A program made the translations under genes and the position numbers. Shown here in pieces: positions 1-11,872 of a stretch of DNA of 64,000 nucleotides (positions are counted from its first letter, which is position 1; every line of letters starts with the position of its first letter). Location: positions 3,632,682 to 3,696,681 of the forward strand of contig NW_004454182.1 of the NCBI RefSeq assembly GCF_000283155.1, written 5' to 3'. This DNA comes from Ceratotherium simum simum (Eukaryota; Chordata; Mammalia; Perissodactyla; Rhinocerotidae). The notes below the pieces were generated by a model. That model was not told the origin of the DNA and did no database searches. It saw only the letters and a list, made by a program, of their open reading frames with translations.

Positions 1-85
1 GTGTGTCGGTGCATGCCCGGGATCCGAACCCTGGCCGCCAGGAGCGGAGCACGCGCACTCAACCGCTAAGCCACGGGGCCGGCCC
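1..85 (-). mobile_element. ERE SINE head, cut by window edge
   Basis: Read on the minus strand this is the start of the perissodactyl tRNA-derived ERE SINE. The head (ggggccggcc type) lies at the right-hand end near 73-85, followed leftwards by the A-box region and the tRNA-like B box (ggttcggatccc on the minus strand). The SINE body and tail continue beyond base 1. It abuts an MLT1-type LTR remnant, which it appears to have entered. It is non-coding and would have been mobilised by L1 proteins. Confidence 0.88.
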
Positions 86-305
86 ACCATCTCCACTTCT
101 ATCTGGACTTATTCACTATGTGTGGCTCCATGTCCTCTCCTTACAAAGGCAACAGTCATTAGATTTAGAGCCCACCTTAATCTGCTATTGCATCATCTTA
201 ATATAATTAATTACATCTGCAAAGGCCCTGTTTCCAAATGAGGTCACATTTTGAGATTCTGGGGAGACATGAATTTGGGGAGAACACTATTCAATCCACT
301 ACACC
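86..305 (-). mobile_element. MLT1-type (MaLR/ERVL) LTR remnant
   Basis: On the minus strand the sequence runs from a start like that of MLT1 LTRs (gattgaatagtgttctcccc) through 'aatgtgacctcatttgg' and 'gcagatgtaattaatta' to 'aggtgggctctaaatctaatgactg', all typical of MLT1-class mammalian-apparent LTR retrotransposons. It ends at the ERE head at 85, so the 3' part may lie outside the window. The subfamily is not resolved. No coding capacity is expected or seen. Confidence 0.6.
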
Positions 306-614
306 TTCTCAACTCCCTCCTGTTTAACAACACCACAGCACTTTCCAGTCTCAGGAGAGGGAGAGAGAAAAAGAGAGGGGAGAGTTTCCGTTGGTCATGC
401 TCATTAAGCAGTTCTGAAGTGAGGGCTGCCCTGAGACTTCGCCAGAAGATAGAAAAGGGAAATAAACTAGAAGACCCTCTGCTGTGTTGCTCTTTTACAT
501 TTCATTACCCTCCCCAGTCTGCCTGCAGTTATTTTCTTTAGAGTCATGACATTTTCTCTCCAGAGTTTTTAGGTGTAACCAAGGGGACACATAGCATGAT
601 GTGTGCTTATTTCA
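306..614. other. Unassigned sequence with purine-rich patch
   Basis: No recognised repeat or gene. A gagaga/aaagaga purine-rich patch lies near 354-390. A 96-codon plus-strand reading frame at 251-541 crosses from the LTR remnant into this stretch, has no recognisable similarity, and is treated as chance. Confidence 0.4.
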
Positions 615-2880
615 TCTTAACTGGAACTGAAGCCCCCAGTCCATTTACATTTAAAGCAAATATTTATGTGGTTATATTTAGCTCCATCATTTTATTATTT
701 GTTTTCTTTATGTCCTTTTTACTTTCATTATTCTTTTCTCTATATTTATTTGAATATTTTTTGTACTCAATTTGATCGCTATACAGTCATGTGCTGCATA
801 ATGACATTTTGTTCAACAACGAACCACATATAAGACCGTGGTCTCATAAGATTAGTTCCATGTAGCCTAGGTGTGCCGTAGGCTGTACTGTCTAGGTTTG
901 TGTAAGTACACTCTATGATGTTCGCACAATGGCAAAATTGCCTAACAACACATTTCTCCAAACATATCCCCATCGGTAAGTGACATACGACTATGTTAAC
1001 TTTTTTAGTCTTATCTTTTTATATTATTTTTTGTGGTTCCTCTACAGCTTATAATATACATACCTAAACTTTCACTTCCGACTTATATTTAAAATTATAC
1101 CACTTCAAATAAAACTTAGAAACCTGGCAACTATGGCGAACCCTTTGATGTCTCATGACCTGTTTGTCATAGTTGTCATAATTATTTTATAAATGTAAAT
1201 TTGTATGTACATATATTTACATGTGTCACCACTAGAAAATACTATAATAATAATATTATAATTTTTGCTTTCAAAAATTATCTTTTGAAGAACTTACCTG
1301 GATATTTACCATTTCTGTTACTATCCCTTTATCTCTGAATATACAAATTTCTCTCCCACTTTAGCCTGAAGATAGTTCTTTAGCATTCTTTTAGGGCAGG
1401 GCTTCTGACAACAAATTTTCCTAGTTTTCTTTCATTTATAATGCATTTGTATTGCCTTGATTCCTGAAATATAATTTTACTGAATATAGAAATCTAGGCT
1501 GACAATTCTCTTCTTCTAGCACTTCAAAGATGTTTTTCCACTATCTACTGGCTTCCATGGTCTCTGGTGAGACATTTGCAGTCATTTATATAATTTTCCT
1601 TGTGTATATAAATTGTTATTTTCCTCTACATGCCTTCAAGTTTTTTTCTGTTTATATTTAGTTTTTAAAGATTGATTATGATGGGTTTTGTCTGGGTTTC
1701 TTCAAGTTCATCCTGTTTGGGATTTGGTGACATTTTGGATTCTGTAAATTTATATTTTTCTTTCCAAATTTGGAATTTTCATCAAATATTTTTCTGCTCT
1801 ATCTCTGTCACCTCTCCTAGTACTCTGGTGACATGTATATTAGGTCTCTTGGTATTGTCTCGTGGATCCCTGAGGCTCTGTTTATTTTTGCTTTAAATCT
1901 TTTTTCTCTATGATCTTCAGATTTTATAAACTGTATTGATCTATCTTCAAATATACTGGATCTTCCTCTGTTATCTTCACGTTGCTGTTGTGCCTGTCTA
2001 ATGATTTTATTTTTCAGTTATTGTTTTTCTCTCTGTTATAAAATTCTATTTTGATTCTTTTTATAGTTTTTATATCTGTGCTGAGAGCTCCTGTCTTTCC
2101 ATTAATTTCAAGTATGTTTATCTTTTCCCTACGGAGCATAATTATTAGATGTTTTAAAGTCCTTATCTGATAACTTCAACATCCATGTCATTTTTCACTT
2201 CCCCTAAAAATTGGCCACATTTTCCTGGTTCTTTTTGAGTTGAGTAACTTTGGGTCGTATCAGTGACATTTCCATATATAATTCTTAAATTATGGATTCT
2301 TTTATAATCTTCTGGACAATGGTTATTTTTGCAGGTAATCAACCCAGGTGGTTTCAGACCACAAGGTCTGTCTTGGCTTCTTCAAGTGCTAGTCCTAATC
2401 TCCGTTTTTCAGAGCCTTTGCAAAGTTGTATTGGGTCTACCACACATATGTAGAGCTCATAGGTGAGGCTGAGATTGGTGTGGATGCGTGCATACAACTG
2501 GGGAATCCCTTTTCTAGCAGTCTCCCACTCTCTGTATCCCACAGTTCCCTTTACCCAGTTCCACTTGTTTTGACTGAGTTTTAGCCTCCCACTTTGATGC
2601 TACTTTATGCATCTGTGTTGCTGGATCCTGTCTTTGGGGCAAAGTCGTAAGAGAAAAGAGAACAACAATAACAACTACAGATGAAAGAGGAGACTCACCC
2701 CTTCATAGGTCACTTCTCCTGGTTTTGACTCCTTTCCACGGTCTACCTGCTCTTATTTATTTTTCAGTCTCCTCAGATAATTGCTTTTCTGCATTTTACC
2801 CAGTGGTTAGTTGTAATCACTAGGAAACAGAGCCCCTCGTGGCCATCGCCTTTCATGCTGGAAGCAGAAAGCCCCAGTAG
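615..2880 (-). mobile_element. Old L1 / HAL1-like LINE, 5'UTR-ORF1 region, antisense
   Basis: Read on the minus strand this matches old mammalian L1M or HAL1 (half-L1) elements. The interval 1380-1900 is the antisense of a degenerate ORF1 RNA-binding C-terminal region. Recognisable points are the block around 'aatctaggctgacaattctc' (1491-1510), 'agcacttcaaagatgttttt' (1519-1538) and 'attatgatgggttttgtctg' (1674-1693). Sequence left of the MER2 insertion (615-783) and right of it (996-1300) also fits antisense L1, e.g. 'agcttataatatacatacct' at 1048-1067. The part after about 2200 looks like 5'UTR. All frames are broken, so this is a fossil. HAL1 and L1ME cannot be told apart by eye. Confidence 0.7.
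784..995 (+). mobile_element. MER2 (TcMar-Tigger MITE), internally deleted
   Basis: The left end 'cagtcatgtgctgcataatg' and the right part ('tgtaagtacactctatgatg' and the terminal 'aagtgacatacgactatg') match the two ends of MER2, a non-autonomous Tigger-type DNA transposon with terminal inverted repeats and TA target sites. A TA dinucleotide sits directly before the left end (782-783). The copy is about 212 bp, whereas MER2 is usually about 345 bp; the middle is missing. It lies inside the antisense L1/HAL1-like element, which it therefore post-dates. Confidence 0.85.
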
Positions 2881-5579
2881 AGGGATTTTAATTTCTGATG
2901 AGTCAGATGGTTCTGAAGATTTTATTTGCCCCATTGAAGATATTTTCATGAAATAAAATCAGTTATACTTGATGGGAAATGGCTTAAAGACTAAGGAACT
3001 GAATAAAATAAATAAATATTAACAGTTTCCATTCCAGAGAAAAATATTTCTAGATATATTGCAATGAAAGTTTAGCTTTAACCACCAATACTTCATTTTC
3101 TGAAAATTAGCTTTAACGTAGAAATCAAAAAAGACCATGCTATTTTGGAAATATATAGCTCATCCTATTTGATGATGACAATGAAAAAAAGCAGTCATAC
3201 TGATGAAAATGTATAAAATACTGAGTCGGAAAGATATTAAACAAAATCATACATATGGTTCTACATTACTTTTTTCATTGCTAACACACACAACTCATTA
3301 CAATTCTGAGACTTTTGTTAACAAAGACTAACACTGCCGTTCTTTAGATTTCACATGCACATAAAAATTAAATGTGTGTTCTCATCCATCCTTTGCTTAT
3401 AATCCAAACAGAAATAGCTGCAGAATGCAGTAAGGCATCATTACAAACACTGAGCGTACCCTCCAAACAGATTAAAAGAACATATCTATTATTAATCCTG
3501 ATGTTACCAAGCATATTAAATGTTGTTTTACCTGCTACAAATAATTGAACTTGTATAACCACTGTATGTGCAAATATTGCGAATTAGACATACTGTTGAT
3601 TAATGTAGTAGATGGCTTGAGATCCAAGGCCGTAAAGCAGTGCTGTTAATCTGCTTATATATTTAAATATAAAAATAATACATTAAACAGCCTTTAAAGC
3701 CTTAGCTTTATATTTTTCATCTACTTAGTTGTTTAGAATATAAACTTAAGCAGTTGTCCATATATATCATTCAGTTTATTGTTGTGTTTTTAAAAAGGAC
3801 CATTCATCATTTGTATTTAATGTGGTCAAATTTTATTTAAGTAAAAAAAGTTTTCATCTGTTCATTTATATAGAAAATGTGAATTGGGCACTTATTATAA
3901 GATTCAAAACTGTGAAGTAAAAATATATAGTTCCACGACATCAAGAAATGTAAAACGTAATTAAGATGAAAAGCCATACACTGATGAAATAACACATCAC
4001 TGGACCAGGCAGGCTATCCTAAATGGCCTTGGACAGCTAAAATTCTGTCCCTTATTTTTTCTCATCTATGAAATGAGTTCGACTCTGCACTTTTCAAGCT
4101 TCAAAATCACTTGCCAAATTAGTGCCCTAGACCTAAGTACCGTGCGCCAAAAAAGGACGGAAGAGGAGTAGTTGCTAGCCCCAGGGCTGCAAAAAGCTTA
4201 GAGTTTTCTAGTTAATAGAAAGCTCGTTAACAGGCAACCAGGTAAAGGGATTATCCCACCCTAAAAGTTATATGTATTTTTAATTATAATTGTGCAATTT
4301 ATTAATAAGTTAATAAAAATATTATACATATAAACTATATAGAATTAGAGATTTGATAATATCACACTACTTTATACTGGCCAAAGCACAGCTGAATACT
4401 GTCATATCTGTGTTTTGTATAAGAAAAGATAAAAATCTTTAACAGTGAAGCCACTCAAAATATTTCAAATGGGAGATGGACGGAAGAAGACATTTAAGAA
4501 TATGCATAACTTAGTTGTTCAATCAGTTGACGTTTTAATAAACAGGAGCAATATAATCACAAAGAGTAGAAAAAAAGATAAATAAGAAGAGACATATACC
4601 TGTTTTTTTTCAGTTTTGATGGTTTGTCCTATTAGACGGTACTTTTAAAAATGCCCTTAGAATCAAGTAATTTTAGAAAATGGAACAATTTTAGAAAATG
4701 GAATATCAAACACTCTCAGAAACTTCTGATATATTTGTATATTAAAGAATCTGGGAGGTTTTGTGAAAATGCAAATTGTTTAATATTGTTTAGCTCAGAA
4801 TTTTCCAAGCTTATGAGGCCATGGAATGTACATTTATGTAGCAAATATGAACATCCTTTGGAATTAGTATATCCTGAAATACTTTGTGAAATAATTAGGT
4901 GCATTAAACAAGCTTCTTTATTTCTTATGGTTGGACTTAGCCAAAAGTGCATCAGGAAATTAAATGAGACTTTCTTTTTTGTCTCTGTACTTGCTGAGCC
5001 AGAATATGAGAATAATAGATGTTAGCTACACTTGCTTCCTAAAGAAATATGCTAGATTGCTGCACAAGTCAGTTTGAGGACCAAAGTCCATCACACCCCT
5101 AAGTCAATACATAGAAAAGTCAGGAAAATGAGAAGAATATGGGTGAATGATTATTTCTTTAGAAAGTGTTGTAGGAGTTCTCGGCATTTCTCTCCCTGCC
5201 TGGTGGAGAGGAATGCTCTTTGCTAGACTATCATTTCATAAAACTGATGGAACCTGACATATGTCCCCTTAAGTTCAGAAGACACAGAAAGTGTGCCTGG
5301 CTCTCAAGAAAAAGGGGTAAAGGTGAAACTCTAACTGGAGCTTACCTTGAGGGCAGAGGAAGGAGGTGGGACTCCCATGGAGACGGTCTGCACTTGTAAG
5401 GTTTGGAGGCTCAAAGTAGTGGGTATCTTATGTGGTCCTGAATTGATACTGTAAAAAGATATATATACGAGCCAAGCAATCAGACTCCCAGAGTAAGGTG
5501 ACTCTAACAAGGTCCCAAAGTGTACATCACCAGTACCAGGAATGTTGTCAATGGGAGGTGCCCACAGATGAGTTTGCAA
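2881..5579. other. Repeat-poor AT-rich interval, no gene recognised
   Basis: I recognise no transposon family, RNA gene or coding exon here. A 124-codon plus-strand frame at 4651-5025 has no recognisable domain or upstream gene structure and contains an 18-bp tandem duplication, so it is treated as chance. Sequence at about 5300-5579 may already belong to the 5' part of the MER21-like LTR that follows. Confidence 0.4.
4671..4706 (+). repeat. 18-bp tandem duplication
   Basis: Two adjacent 18-base units, 4671-4688 and 4689-4706, both begin 'ttttagaaaatggaa' and differ at two of 18 positions. This is a simple local duplication inside unassigned sequence. Confidence 0.9.
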
Positions 5580-5776
5580 AACTCACAAATTAAGGGCACA
5601 AGACTGCCCTCACTTCAGACACCAGCTACAAATTCAAGGGTCCAGGGCCACTCTCACTTCTACTAGCTGGCTGCAAATTTGGGGCCCCTATGGTCACCCT
5701 CAGGTTAAATAATTTTCTAGAATGATTCACAGAGCTCAGGAAAGTACTACAGGATTACAGTTTTATTATACCAAGT

Positions 5777-6083
5777 GGGGTGCTGACCCTGTGGCTTAGA
5801 AGTTAAGTGCGCGCGCTCTGCTACTGGTGGCCCGGGTTCGGATCCTGGGTGAGCACCGATGCACTGCTTGTGTGGCCATGCTGAGGCCTGTCCCACATAC
5901 AGCAACTAGAAGGATGTGCAACTATGACATAGAACTATCTACTGGGGCTTTGGGGAAAAAAAGGAGGAGGAATGGCAATAGATGTTAGCTCAGAGCCAGT
6001 CTTCCTCAGCAAAAAGAGGAGGATTAGCATGGATGTTAGCTCAGGGCTGATCTTCTTCACAAAAAAAAAAAAAAAAAAAAAAA
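5777..6083 (+). mobile_element. ERE SINE, full length, in MER21-like LTR
   Basis: A full-length ERE with a tRNA-like head, the B box 'ggttcggatcc' near 5835, the internal segment 'agcaactagaaggatgtgca', the duplicated 'gatgttagctcag' motif, and a poly(A) tail of about 23 A ending at 6083. The flanks carry an imperfect TSD: tataccaag at 5767-5775 and tatagcaag at 6087-6095 (8 of 9). It is the longer ERE form with the 'ctactggggctttgggg' segment. It was inserted into the MER21-like LTR. Confidence 0.92.
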
Positions 6084-6300
6084 GAATATAGCAAGAGGAC
6101 ACAGACTGGAATCATCAAAAGAGAGAGACTTATAAGGTAGGGTCTGGGAGGGTTCCAAACCTGGATCTTCTGTCACTCTCAGGAATGCATTACCCTCCCA
6201 GCATTGATGTGTGACAACACTCAAATCAGTATTGCCAACCAGGGAAGCTCACTCAAGCTTCAATGTCCAGAGTTTTATTGAGGCTTCAGTGTGTAGGCAT

Positions 6301-6800
6301 TGTGGGGGATCAGAATTGGCCACCCCAAAATGTGTCTCTTTGCCTTGATTATTTTTAAGAACAAAAAACTCTGAAAGAAACTTTCACCTTCCCCCTAACT
6401 GCCTAAAAGAATTTAAGATAGAAGGCCCGTCCCCAGGACAGGCCATCACCGTAGATAACTCTGGGTATCGGTAGACTGTGAGGGTCCTTGCTAAGCCCAT
6501 TCTTATCAAAGTTCTGTCTACCAAATGTTTGCTTTTCCATTTCCATGTGAATTGCCTTCCTCCCCTTTGAACTCCCAAACCACTACCCCCAACACCCTCC
6601 TTTGTCTTTAGCTGAAGATGGTATTTATGGTGGTGACCTCAGCCATTCAGGTGAGATACTCAGCTTTCCTGGGTTTCTCCCATGTATACATGTTATAAAG
6701 CTTTGTTTGATTTTCTCGTGTTATTCTGTCTCATGTCAATTTAATTCTTAGGCCAGCAAGAAGGACCTAAAAGGTAGAGGAATTGTCTTCCTTCCCTACA
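6301..6800 (+). mobile_element. 500-bp solo LTR (ERV1-type) with perfect GCAT TSD
   Basis: The segment starts TGTGGGGG and ends CCCTACA, the TG...CA termini of a retroviral LTR. It is flanked by identical GCAT copies at 6297-6300 and 6801-6804. Length is exactly 500 bp. A 4-bp TSD fits class I (gamma-like) ERVs. The 3' third has 'catgtatacatgttataaag', a plausible TATA/poly(A)-signal region, followed by a T-rich tract. Removing it rejoins the MER21-like LTR cleanly. No gag, pol or env sequence is present, so the provirus was lost by LTR-LTR recombination. It is probably a perissodactyl or wider-mammal ERV1 LTR; the name is not known to me. Confidence 0.85.
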
Positions 6801-7136
6801 GCATGATTGACTGAATCATGGACCATGTGGTTGAACTCAATCTCCAAGCCTCCTCCCCTCCCAGGGGTCAAGCTGATATCACCTGGTTCCTAGCCCCAAC
6901 CCTCTAATCACATAGTTGCTCTTTCTGGCATGACCAGACCTCAACCTGAATCATTTTCTTAGCACAAACTATGTAGGGGCTCACCATGGATCACTTCATT
7001 AGTAAAAACTATCAATTGTGGTCTGAGGGGCCCACCGTGAATAACAAAAACATTCTAGTCACTTGGGAAATTCCAGGGTTTTAGAGTTACCTCCCAGAAA
7101 CCTGGAACAAACTCTAGTCAAATTCTTTGTTACACA

Positions 7137-7944
7137 AGGAGGCACCTCTGAAGAATCAAGAAAACATCCCATGAAAGAAGGAGCCAGTGTTTAGACATCT
7201 ACCAAACAGGAGATTTCAACATCAGACTATAATGGCAGAAATCAAGCACTAAATTTTGATGCTTTTGCCCTAAATTGTGCCACCCCAACCCTGGGTAGAA
7301 GAAGGGGGATTGAGGTGGAACAAACAAGAAGGAGGAAATTATAAACTCTTTTTCCACTGCTGATTTCTCAACATTGATTTGTCAGGAAGCTCTGAGGGAG
7401 GGGAGATTTTTAATTGGAATAGTGATTCATATTTCATTTACTTTGGGCTAGGCTGTTCATTTTTGAAAATGTGATTGAGAGTGACTCAGAAGGTTTGCCC
7501 TCTACCCCATATTTTCTCCAGCATCAGAGACAAGAAATCCAACATAGTAGGCTTAAAAAAGAATGGTAGGTAGAAAAACAAAATTATTACATGATTTTGC
7601 TTTTTGTGGTCCAGCTAGTTTTACGAAGTATTTGTATATGCATTTCAATGCCTTAGGAAATCGTAATTTAATTCTCACCGTCCGTGTTCAAACATGCTGG
7701 ACTTACACTTGGTGGGACTGTTGTGAGGGAAGGCATGATTACCTCAATTCATACTATGTTTTACAGATTCCCCCAACTCTGAATTTTTCTCAAGTTTAGA
7801 TAGGAGGGTATCCTGTGATCTGCAAAGGAGAAGGACTCACAGAAGTAGTGACAAGCTCCCTTCACTCCACTCACCCATGACTTTGGAGTTTATACTGCCT
7901 TTCTATTGAACCTGAATTTTTAAATCGTATAGCTATGATTTAAA
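7137..7944. other. Unassigned sequence
   Basis: No recognised repeat or gene. A 78-codon frame at 7563-7799 shows no recognisable similarity. Confidence 0.4.
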
Positions 7945-8190
7945 CATTTATATATCACCTGCTGTGTCAGAATATTCCTAATCTTTTTCTATATTAACTC
8001 ATTTAATTCTCACAATAAGCCTATAAGTTGCATCCTTTTGTTATCAGCATTTTATTGATGAAGGAACTGAAACACAGAAACGTTAACTAAATTTTTCAAA
8101 GTCACACAACCAGTAAGTCTTAAAACCGAAGTATTTATCTAAGGACACTGTCTCCAAAGTCTGTGCAATTAACCACTGTTATGCGGCATC
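7945..8190 (-). mobile_element. MIR SINE
   Basis: Antisense MIR. The plus strand shows 'ctcatttaattctcacaata', 'cattttattgatgaagg', 'gaaactgaaacacagaaa' and 'aaagtcacacaaccagtaag', ending in 'gtgcaattaaccactg', which is the reverse of the MIR core and tRNA-like head. It is an ancient tRNA-derived SINE mobilised by L2. Confidence 0.8.
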
Positions 8191-11100
8191 TCTTATAATA
8201 AAAATCATGAGTGTAAGACATCTAAAGGCTAGTCTATTTCAAATTCCTCATTATATGGTTGAAGCACAAAATGAAATAGCAAGTTAATGAAGATGAGTGC
8301 CGTGTAGCAACCACAATCTTATGACTACTTCTGCAATGCTCTTTTACTGTGGGATTGATTTACAAACTTTTATTTTGTTTTGTTTTAATTCAAGGGAACT
8401 TTTCTTCAAAAGGAGTCTTGTGTAGAACCGGCTGTAAAAAACTGATAAAAGTGCCGCTATGTTATTTATCACTAAAATGGGAAATCAGAGGCTTGCCTGC
8501 TCCCGCCACTGGTTCTTGTCTCACTTGACATCTCTGTGCTTTTTCATGCTTCTGATGGTAGAGTTGTCTTTTCCCTTATCATCTGTGACACTGTCCACCT
8601 CTAATTCTCATCCCACTTATCTTATTTTTTACCTTATTTTGGGGGGGGGGGACCACTAGTCTTCCTCTGTTCACACTTTAAATACGGAGGTATGGCAACA
8701 TTTTAGGTGACAGCACTTTGTGGGTGAAAAATCAAGCAAAGGAAGACATGAAAGATGAGTAGTAATTTAACAATGAGGAGGAAATAGATAGTAGGTTACC
8801 TCAGGTGAAGGAGGTTACTAAGTACTTACTAGTTAGTAGTAGGGGCTAATTCAAGCTATGATATTATTGAAGTGAAAAGATGAGGTGAGAACACATATCT
8901 ATGGAGGTGAGTAACATATGCCTCTCTTATTAATTAAAACAGTGAGTATTTTTACTTTCTTCACTGTCTTTAAACTACAGAGTTGTAGCATTCCCAGTGG
9001 GACTTAAAGTCATTTTTTAATGAGATAAAGAATCACTGAACCTAATTAACCTCTTATTAAGAAAATTAGAGAGATTCAAGAATATACATAATTTTTACTT
9101 GGTGCAGAGAGTTAGGCAAGGGAGATATACTGTACCATTGAACCGTGGGAGTCAGGACAGGGTAACAACTGGAAGCAAACAACAACATTTATACATGGCC
9201 TTCCCCAGTGTCACCTGGCTCTCCTACGAATATTTGAAATGAATGTAACTCAGAATGCAATCGATAGAGATAGATTTGGGAGATGATGACCACCATTTTC
9301 TTTCCTTCTGATCACTTCTTAAGCTGCTCGTAGGAATAGTCGGTGACTATGTCACAGATACAAAGCTACAGGAAATACTCCTTTTTAATGATTAAACAAT
9401 AACTTACTAGTGAATTCCCAATTCAGTTAAACTGGTTGGGCATATAAGAAACATGAGATGATAGGACTTGCACTTAAGAATGAACTAGAGCTATGAAGAA
9501 TGGAGTACGAATATGTATTTCCAATTATTAAGAAAATTATAATCCTAGTAAATATATTTACACAACTCCAGATTAGTTTATATTTTCTTGGTCTAGGAAT
9601 ATTAAAATGTAGTCTCTAGACATTCTATAATAGTGAGGACAATTTTCTATATCACCTGAATATATAATGTTTACATGGTATAACAGTGCTCTTAGGAATT
9701 CTTCTCAAACATCTGAATATGAACAAAGTCTATCAATATAATGACTTCCTACTCCACTAAAAACCTGTCAATAATTACTGTGTAATTACATATGTGGGTA
9801 TATACACATTCACACACAAAACAACATGTGTGTGTATGTGTCAACAGGCATATGATGTTTTATTACAGTTATAAGAAAGCTTCATTATGCAATAGCTTTC
9901 CATAAAATAAATATTATTGTTTAACTTATTATTACTACCAGAAAATTGTCTCTTATATTATATCTTATATAGAAAAGATAGCTCATGAATTCACTAAAGT
10001 GCAAAGACATTTTTAAAAAGGCAATGATCTACTTTGAATAATAAATTTCAGTAATGGCAGTGTAAGAAAACATCTGTAAGATGGCAAAATATATATTTTA
10101 GCTATGTATCTATATGTATAAGGTATGACTCTGATCTTAACTGTCAGTATGGATTTTTTTGTTTCAATTTATAAAGACCATATTCACATTTTTGAAGTGA
10201 GTTATTATTGCATATCTTCATTTAAGGTCAAGCAAAATTTTGAACATGTTAATCAAAGAGAATACTTATTGTCATATCTCCCTTCTGACATTTAAGAAAA
10301 ACTCGTCATGCAAATTAAGTATGTGACTACACTGCCAAGAGGGTGTATCAAATACTCAACACAGAAATACAATGAACTCCTCTATATTGACTGAAGTCCT
10401 TCATGTGCCTCCTCTCAAGTGCAAATCAGGCTCAGATTTCCTCTCTTTGAAGTAGAGTTACCCTTGTCCACACGCTGCTGAAAGCATACTGATGTCTATC
10501 AGGAATCAAAATTAAAGTATCACTTTAAAATATTTCCAAGCACAGGATTTTTATTTATTCGAAAAATATATCCAACCAGAAGGAATGTTAAATTCATCAA
10601 GCTATTTTGTGTAAATTATAGTTGGCTTTTTAAAAACTTGAAATATCAGCTCATTTTTCCCTAAGATAATTTCCCTCAAATACTTGACTTTGTTATTTGA
10701 TTTTTAATGATTAACTATCTATTTTGCTCTAATTTATAGTCTCTGTATTTATTATACAAATTGTACTTCATCAAATAGGAGTCTTAATTGGATGTAATTG
10801 GGATGTAGGTGTTCTCAGTCCTGTTTTATGAATCTTAAAGGCTGGAGCTAATGGCAGATAAACACTAATACCCACACTGTCACATGCCCTTCTCTCCACA
10901 TTAGTGCCCTCGGCCAGGAGACTCTGGCAGTCAGATGTTTCAACTGCTCACTCTCACCAGAGTTTACATTGCTATAGGGACCACTCCAAATCTGAGAGTC
11001 TTTTATTTGTCTAAGGTCCATTTGCAATCATGTACAGCAGAAAATAGCACCTTGTTTAATCAAAAGAGTGTTTTCCCAAAACCCAAATAAATAAGTAAAA

Positions 11101-11226
11101 CCAGAATGCTAGACAAGGTTAGCATGACATGGCGAGAACAGGGCCTGTTTTATTCTGGTTTAATCAATATTTTTTTCTACTGTGGCCCATCACAACACCA
11201 TGCTGCTGACTCAAGAGTGAATAGAG
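8191..11226. other. Long repeat-poor AT-rich interval
   Basis: Apart from an 11-G run at 8641-8651 and short AT/GT-rich tracts (for example near 9796-9842), I recognise no transposon, RNA gene or coding exon in about 3 kb. Stop codons are frequent in all frames. The segment around 10800-11000 is less AT-rich than its surroundings but has no recognisable identity. Confidence 0.4.
8641..8651 (+). repeat. Poly-G run (11 G)
   Basis: Eleven consecutive G residues directly follow a T-rich stretch. It is a length-unstable homopolymer and a likely sequencing weak point; it could also be an assembly artefact. Confidence 0.9.
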
Positions 11227-11408
11227 AGGCCTGAGCGGCCTAGTGGTTAAATTTGGCATGTTCCACTTCGGCGACCCAGGGTCAGTTACCAGCTGTGGAT
11301 CTACACCACTTGGTGGCAGCCATGCTCTGGTGGTGACCCACATACAAAATAGAGGAAGGTTGGCATAGATGTTAGCTCAGGGCCAATCTTCCACAGCAAA
11401 AAAAAAAT
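11226..11408 (+). mobile_element. ERE SINE, short form
   Basis: The divergent head 'gcggcctagtggttaa', the 'cttcggcgacccagggt' region, 'gtggcagccatgct', 'gatgttagctcagggccaat' and a short A tail identify an ERE of the shorter subfamily that lacks the 'tactggggctttgggg' segment. A 6-bp TSD, aataga, is seen at 11220-11225 and 11406-11411. Divergence is higher than in the 29461 copy, suggesting an older insertion. Confidence 0.85.
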
Positions 11409-11617
11409 AGAATTTATAGAACACGGTATTTGCCCCTGGAGATCCCCTCAGATTCTACTCCTTGTATGCTCAAGATTTATCTTTGATCATGTCATTTTTT
11501 CCCTCTTATCTGCAAATTTAATTTTCCTTTAGTGAACTAGAGAACATCATACAATTTCCAAGAATAAAATATTGTTACTTAATTCTATAGTGTCATATGA
11601 TTAACTTGTTATCTCAT

Positions 11618-11859
11618 ATTTTTATTTTTTTGGTGAGAAAGATTAGCCCTGAGCTAACATCTGTTGCCAATCCTCCTCTTTTTTGCTGAGGAAGACTGGC
11701 CCTGGGCTAACATCTGTGCCCATCTTCCTCTATATGGAACGCCACCACAGCATGGCTTGATAAGTGGTGTGTAGGTCTGCACCCAGGATTCAAACTTGCA
11801 AACCCTGGGTTGCCGAAGCGGAGCACTCAAACTTAACCACTACACCACCTGACCAGCCC
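11618..11859 (-). mobile_element. ERE SINE with 13-bp TSD
   Basis: Antisense ERE. The plus strand runs from a T-rich tail (11618-11635) through 'gagctaacatctgttgccaa' and 'aagactggccctgggctaac' to the reversed head 'ccacctgaccagccc'. TSDs are cttgttatctcat (11605-11617) and cttgctatctcat (11860-11872), 12 of 13 identical. It lies about 200 bp from the ERE at 11226 in the opposite orientation, so the two could pair as an inverted repeat in a transcript. Confidence 0.92.
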
Positions 11860-11872
11860 CTTGCTATCTCAT

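Larger units (their letters stand above)
5580..7136 (+). mobile_element. MER21-like ERVL LTR, split by ERE and ERV1-type LTR
   Basis: Three pieces (about 5580-5776, 6084-6296 and 6805-7136) read as one LTR once two insertions are removed. Recognisable blocks are 'ttcacagagctcaggaaag', 'acagttttattata', 'gtgtgacaacactcaaatca', 'accagggaagctcactcaag', 'gtccagagttttattgaggc', 'ctaatcacatagttgctctt', 'actatgtaggggctcaccat' and 'gggaaattccagggttttag'. The family resembles MER21. The left edge is uncertain by a few hundred bases and the name needs a database check. There is no internal retroviral sequence next to it, so it is a solo LTR. Confidence 0.6.

Noticed and set aside
4651..5025. 124-codon plus-strand ORF
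   Set aside because: No recognisable domain, no gene context, contains a local 18-bp duplication, and AT-rich codons throughout; chance is the best explanation.
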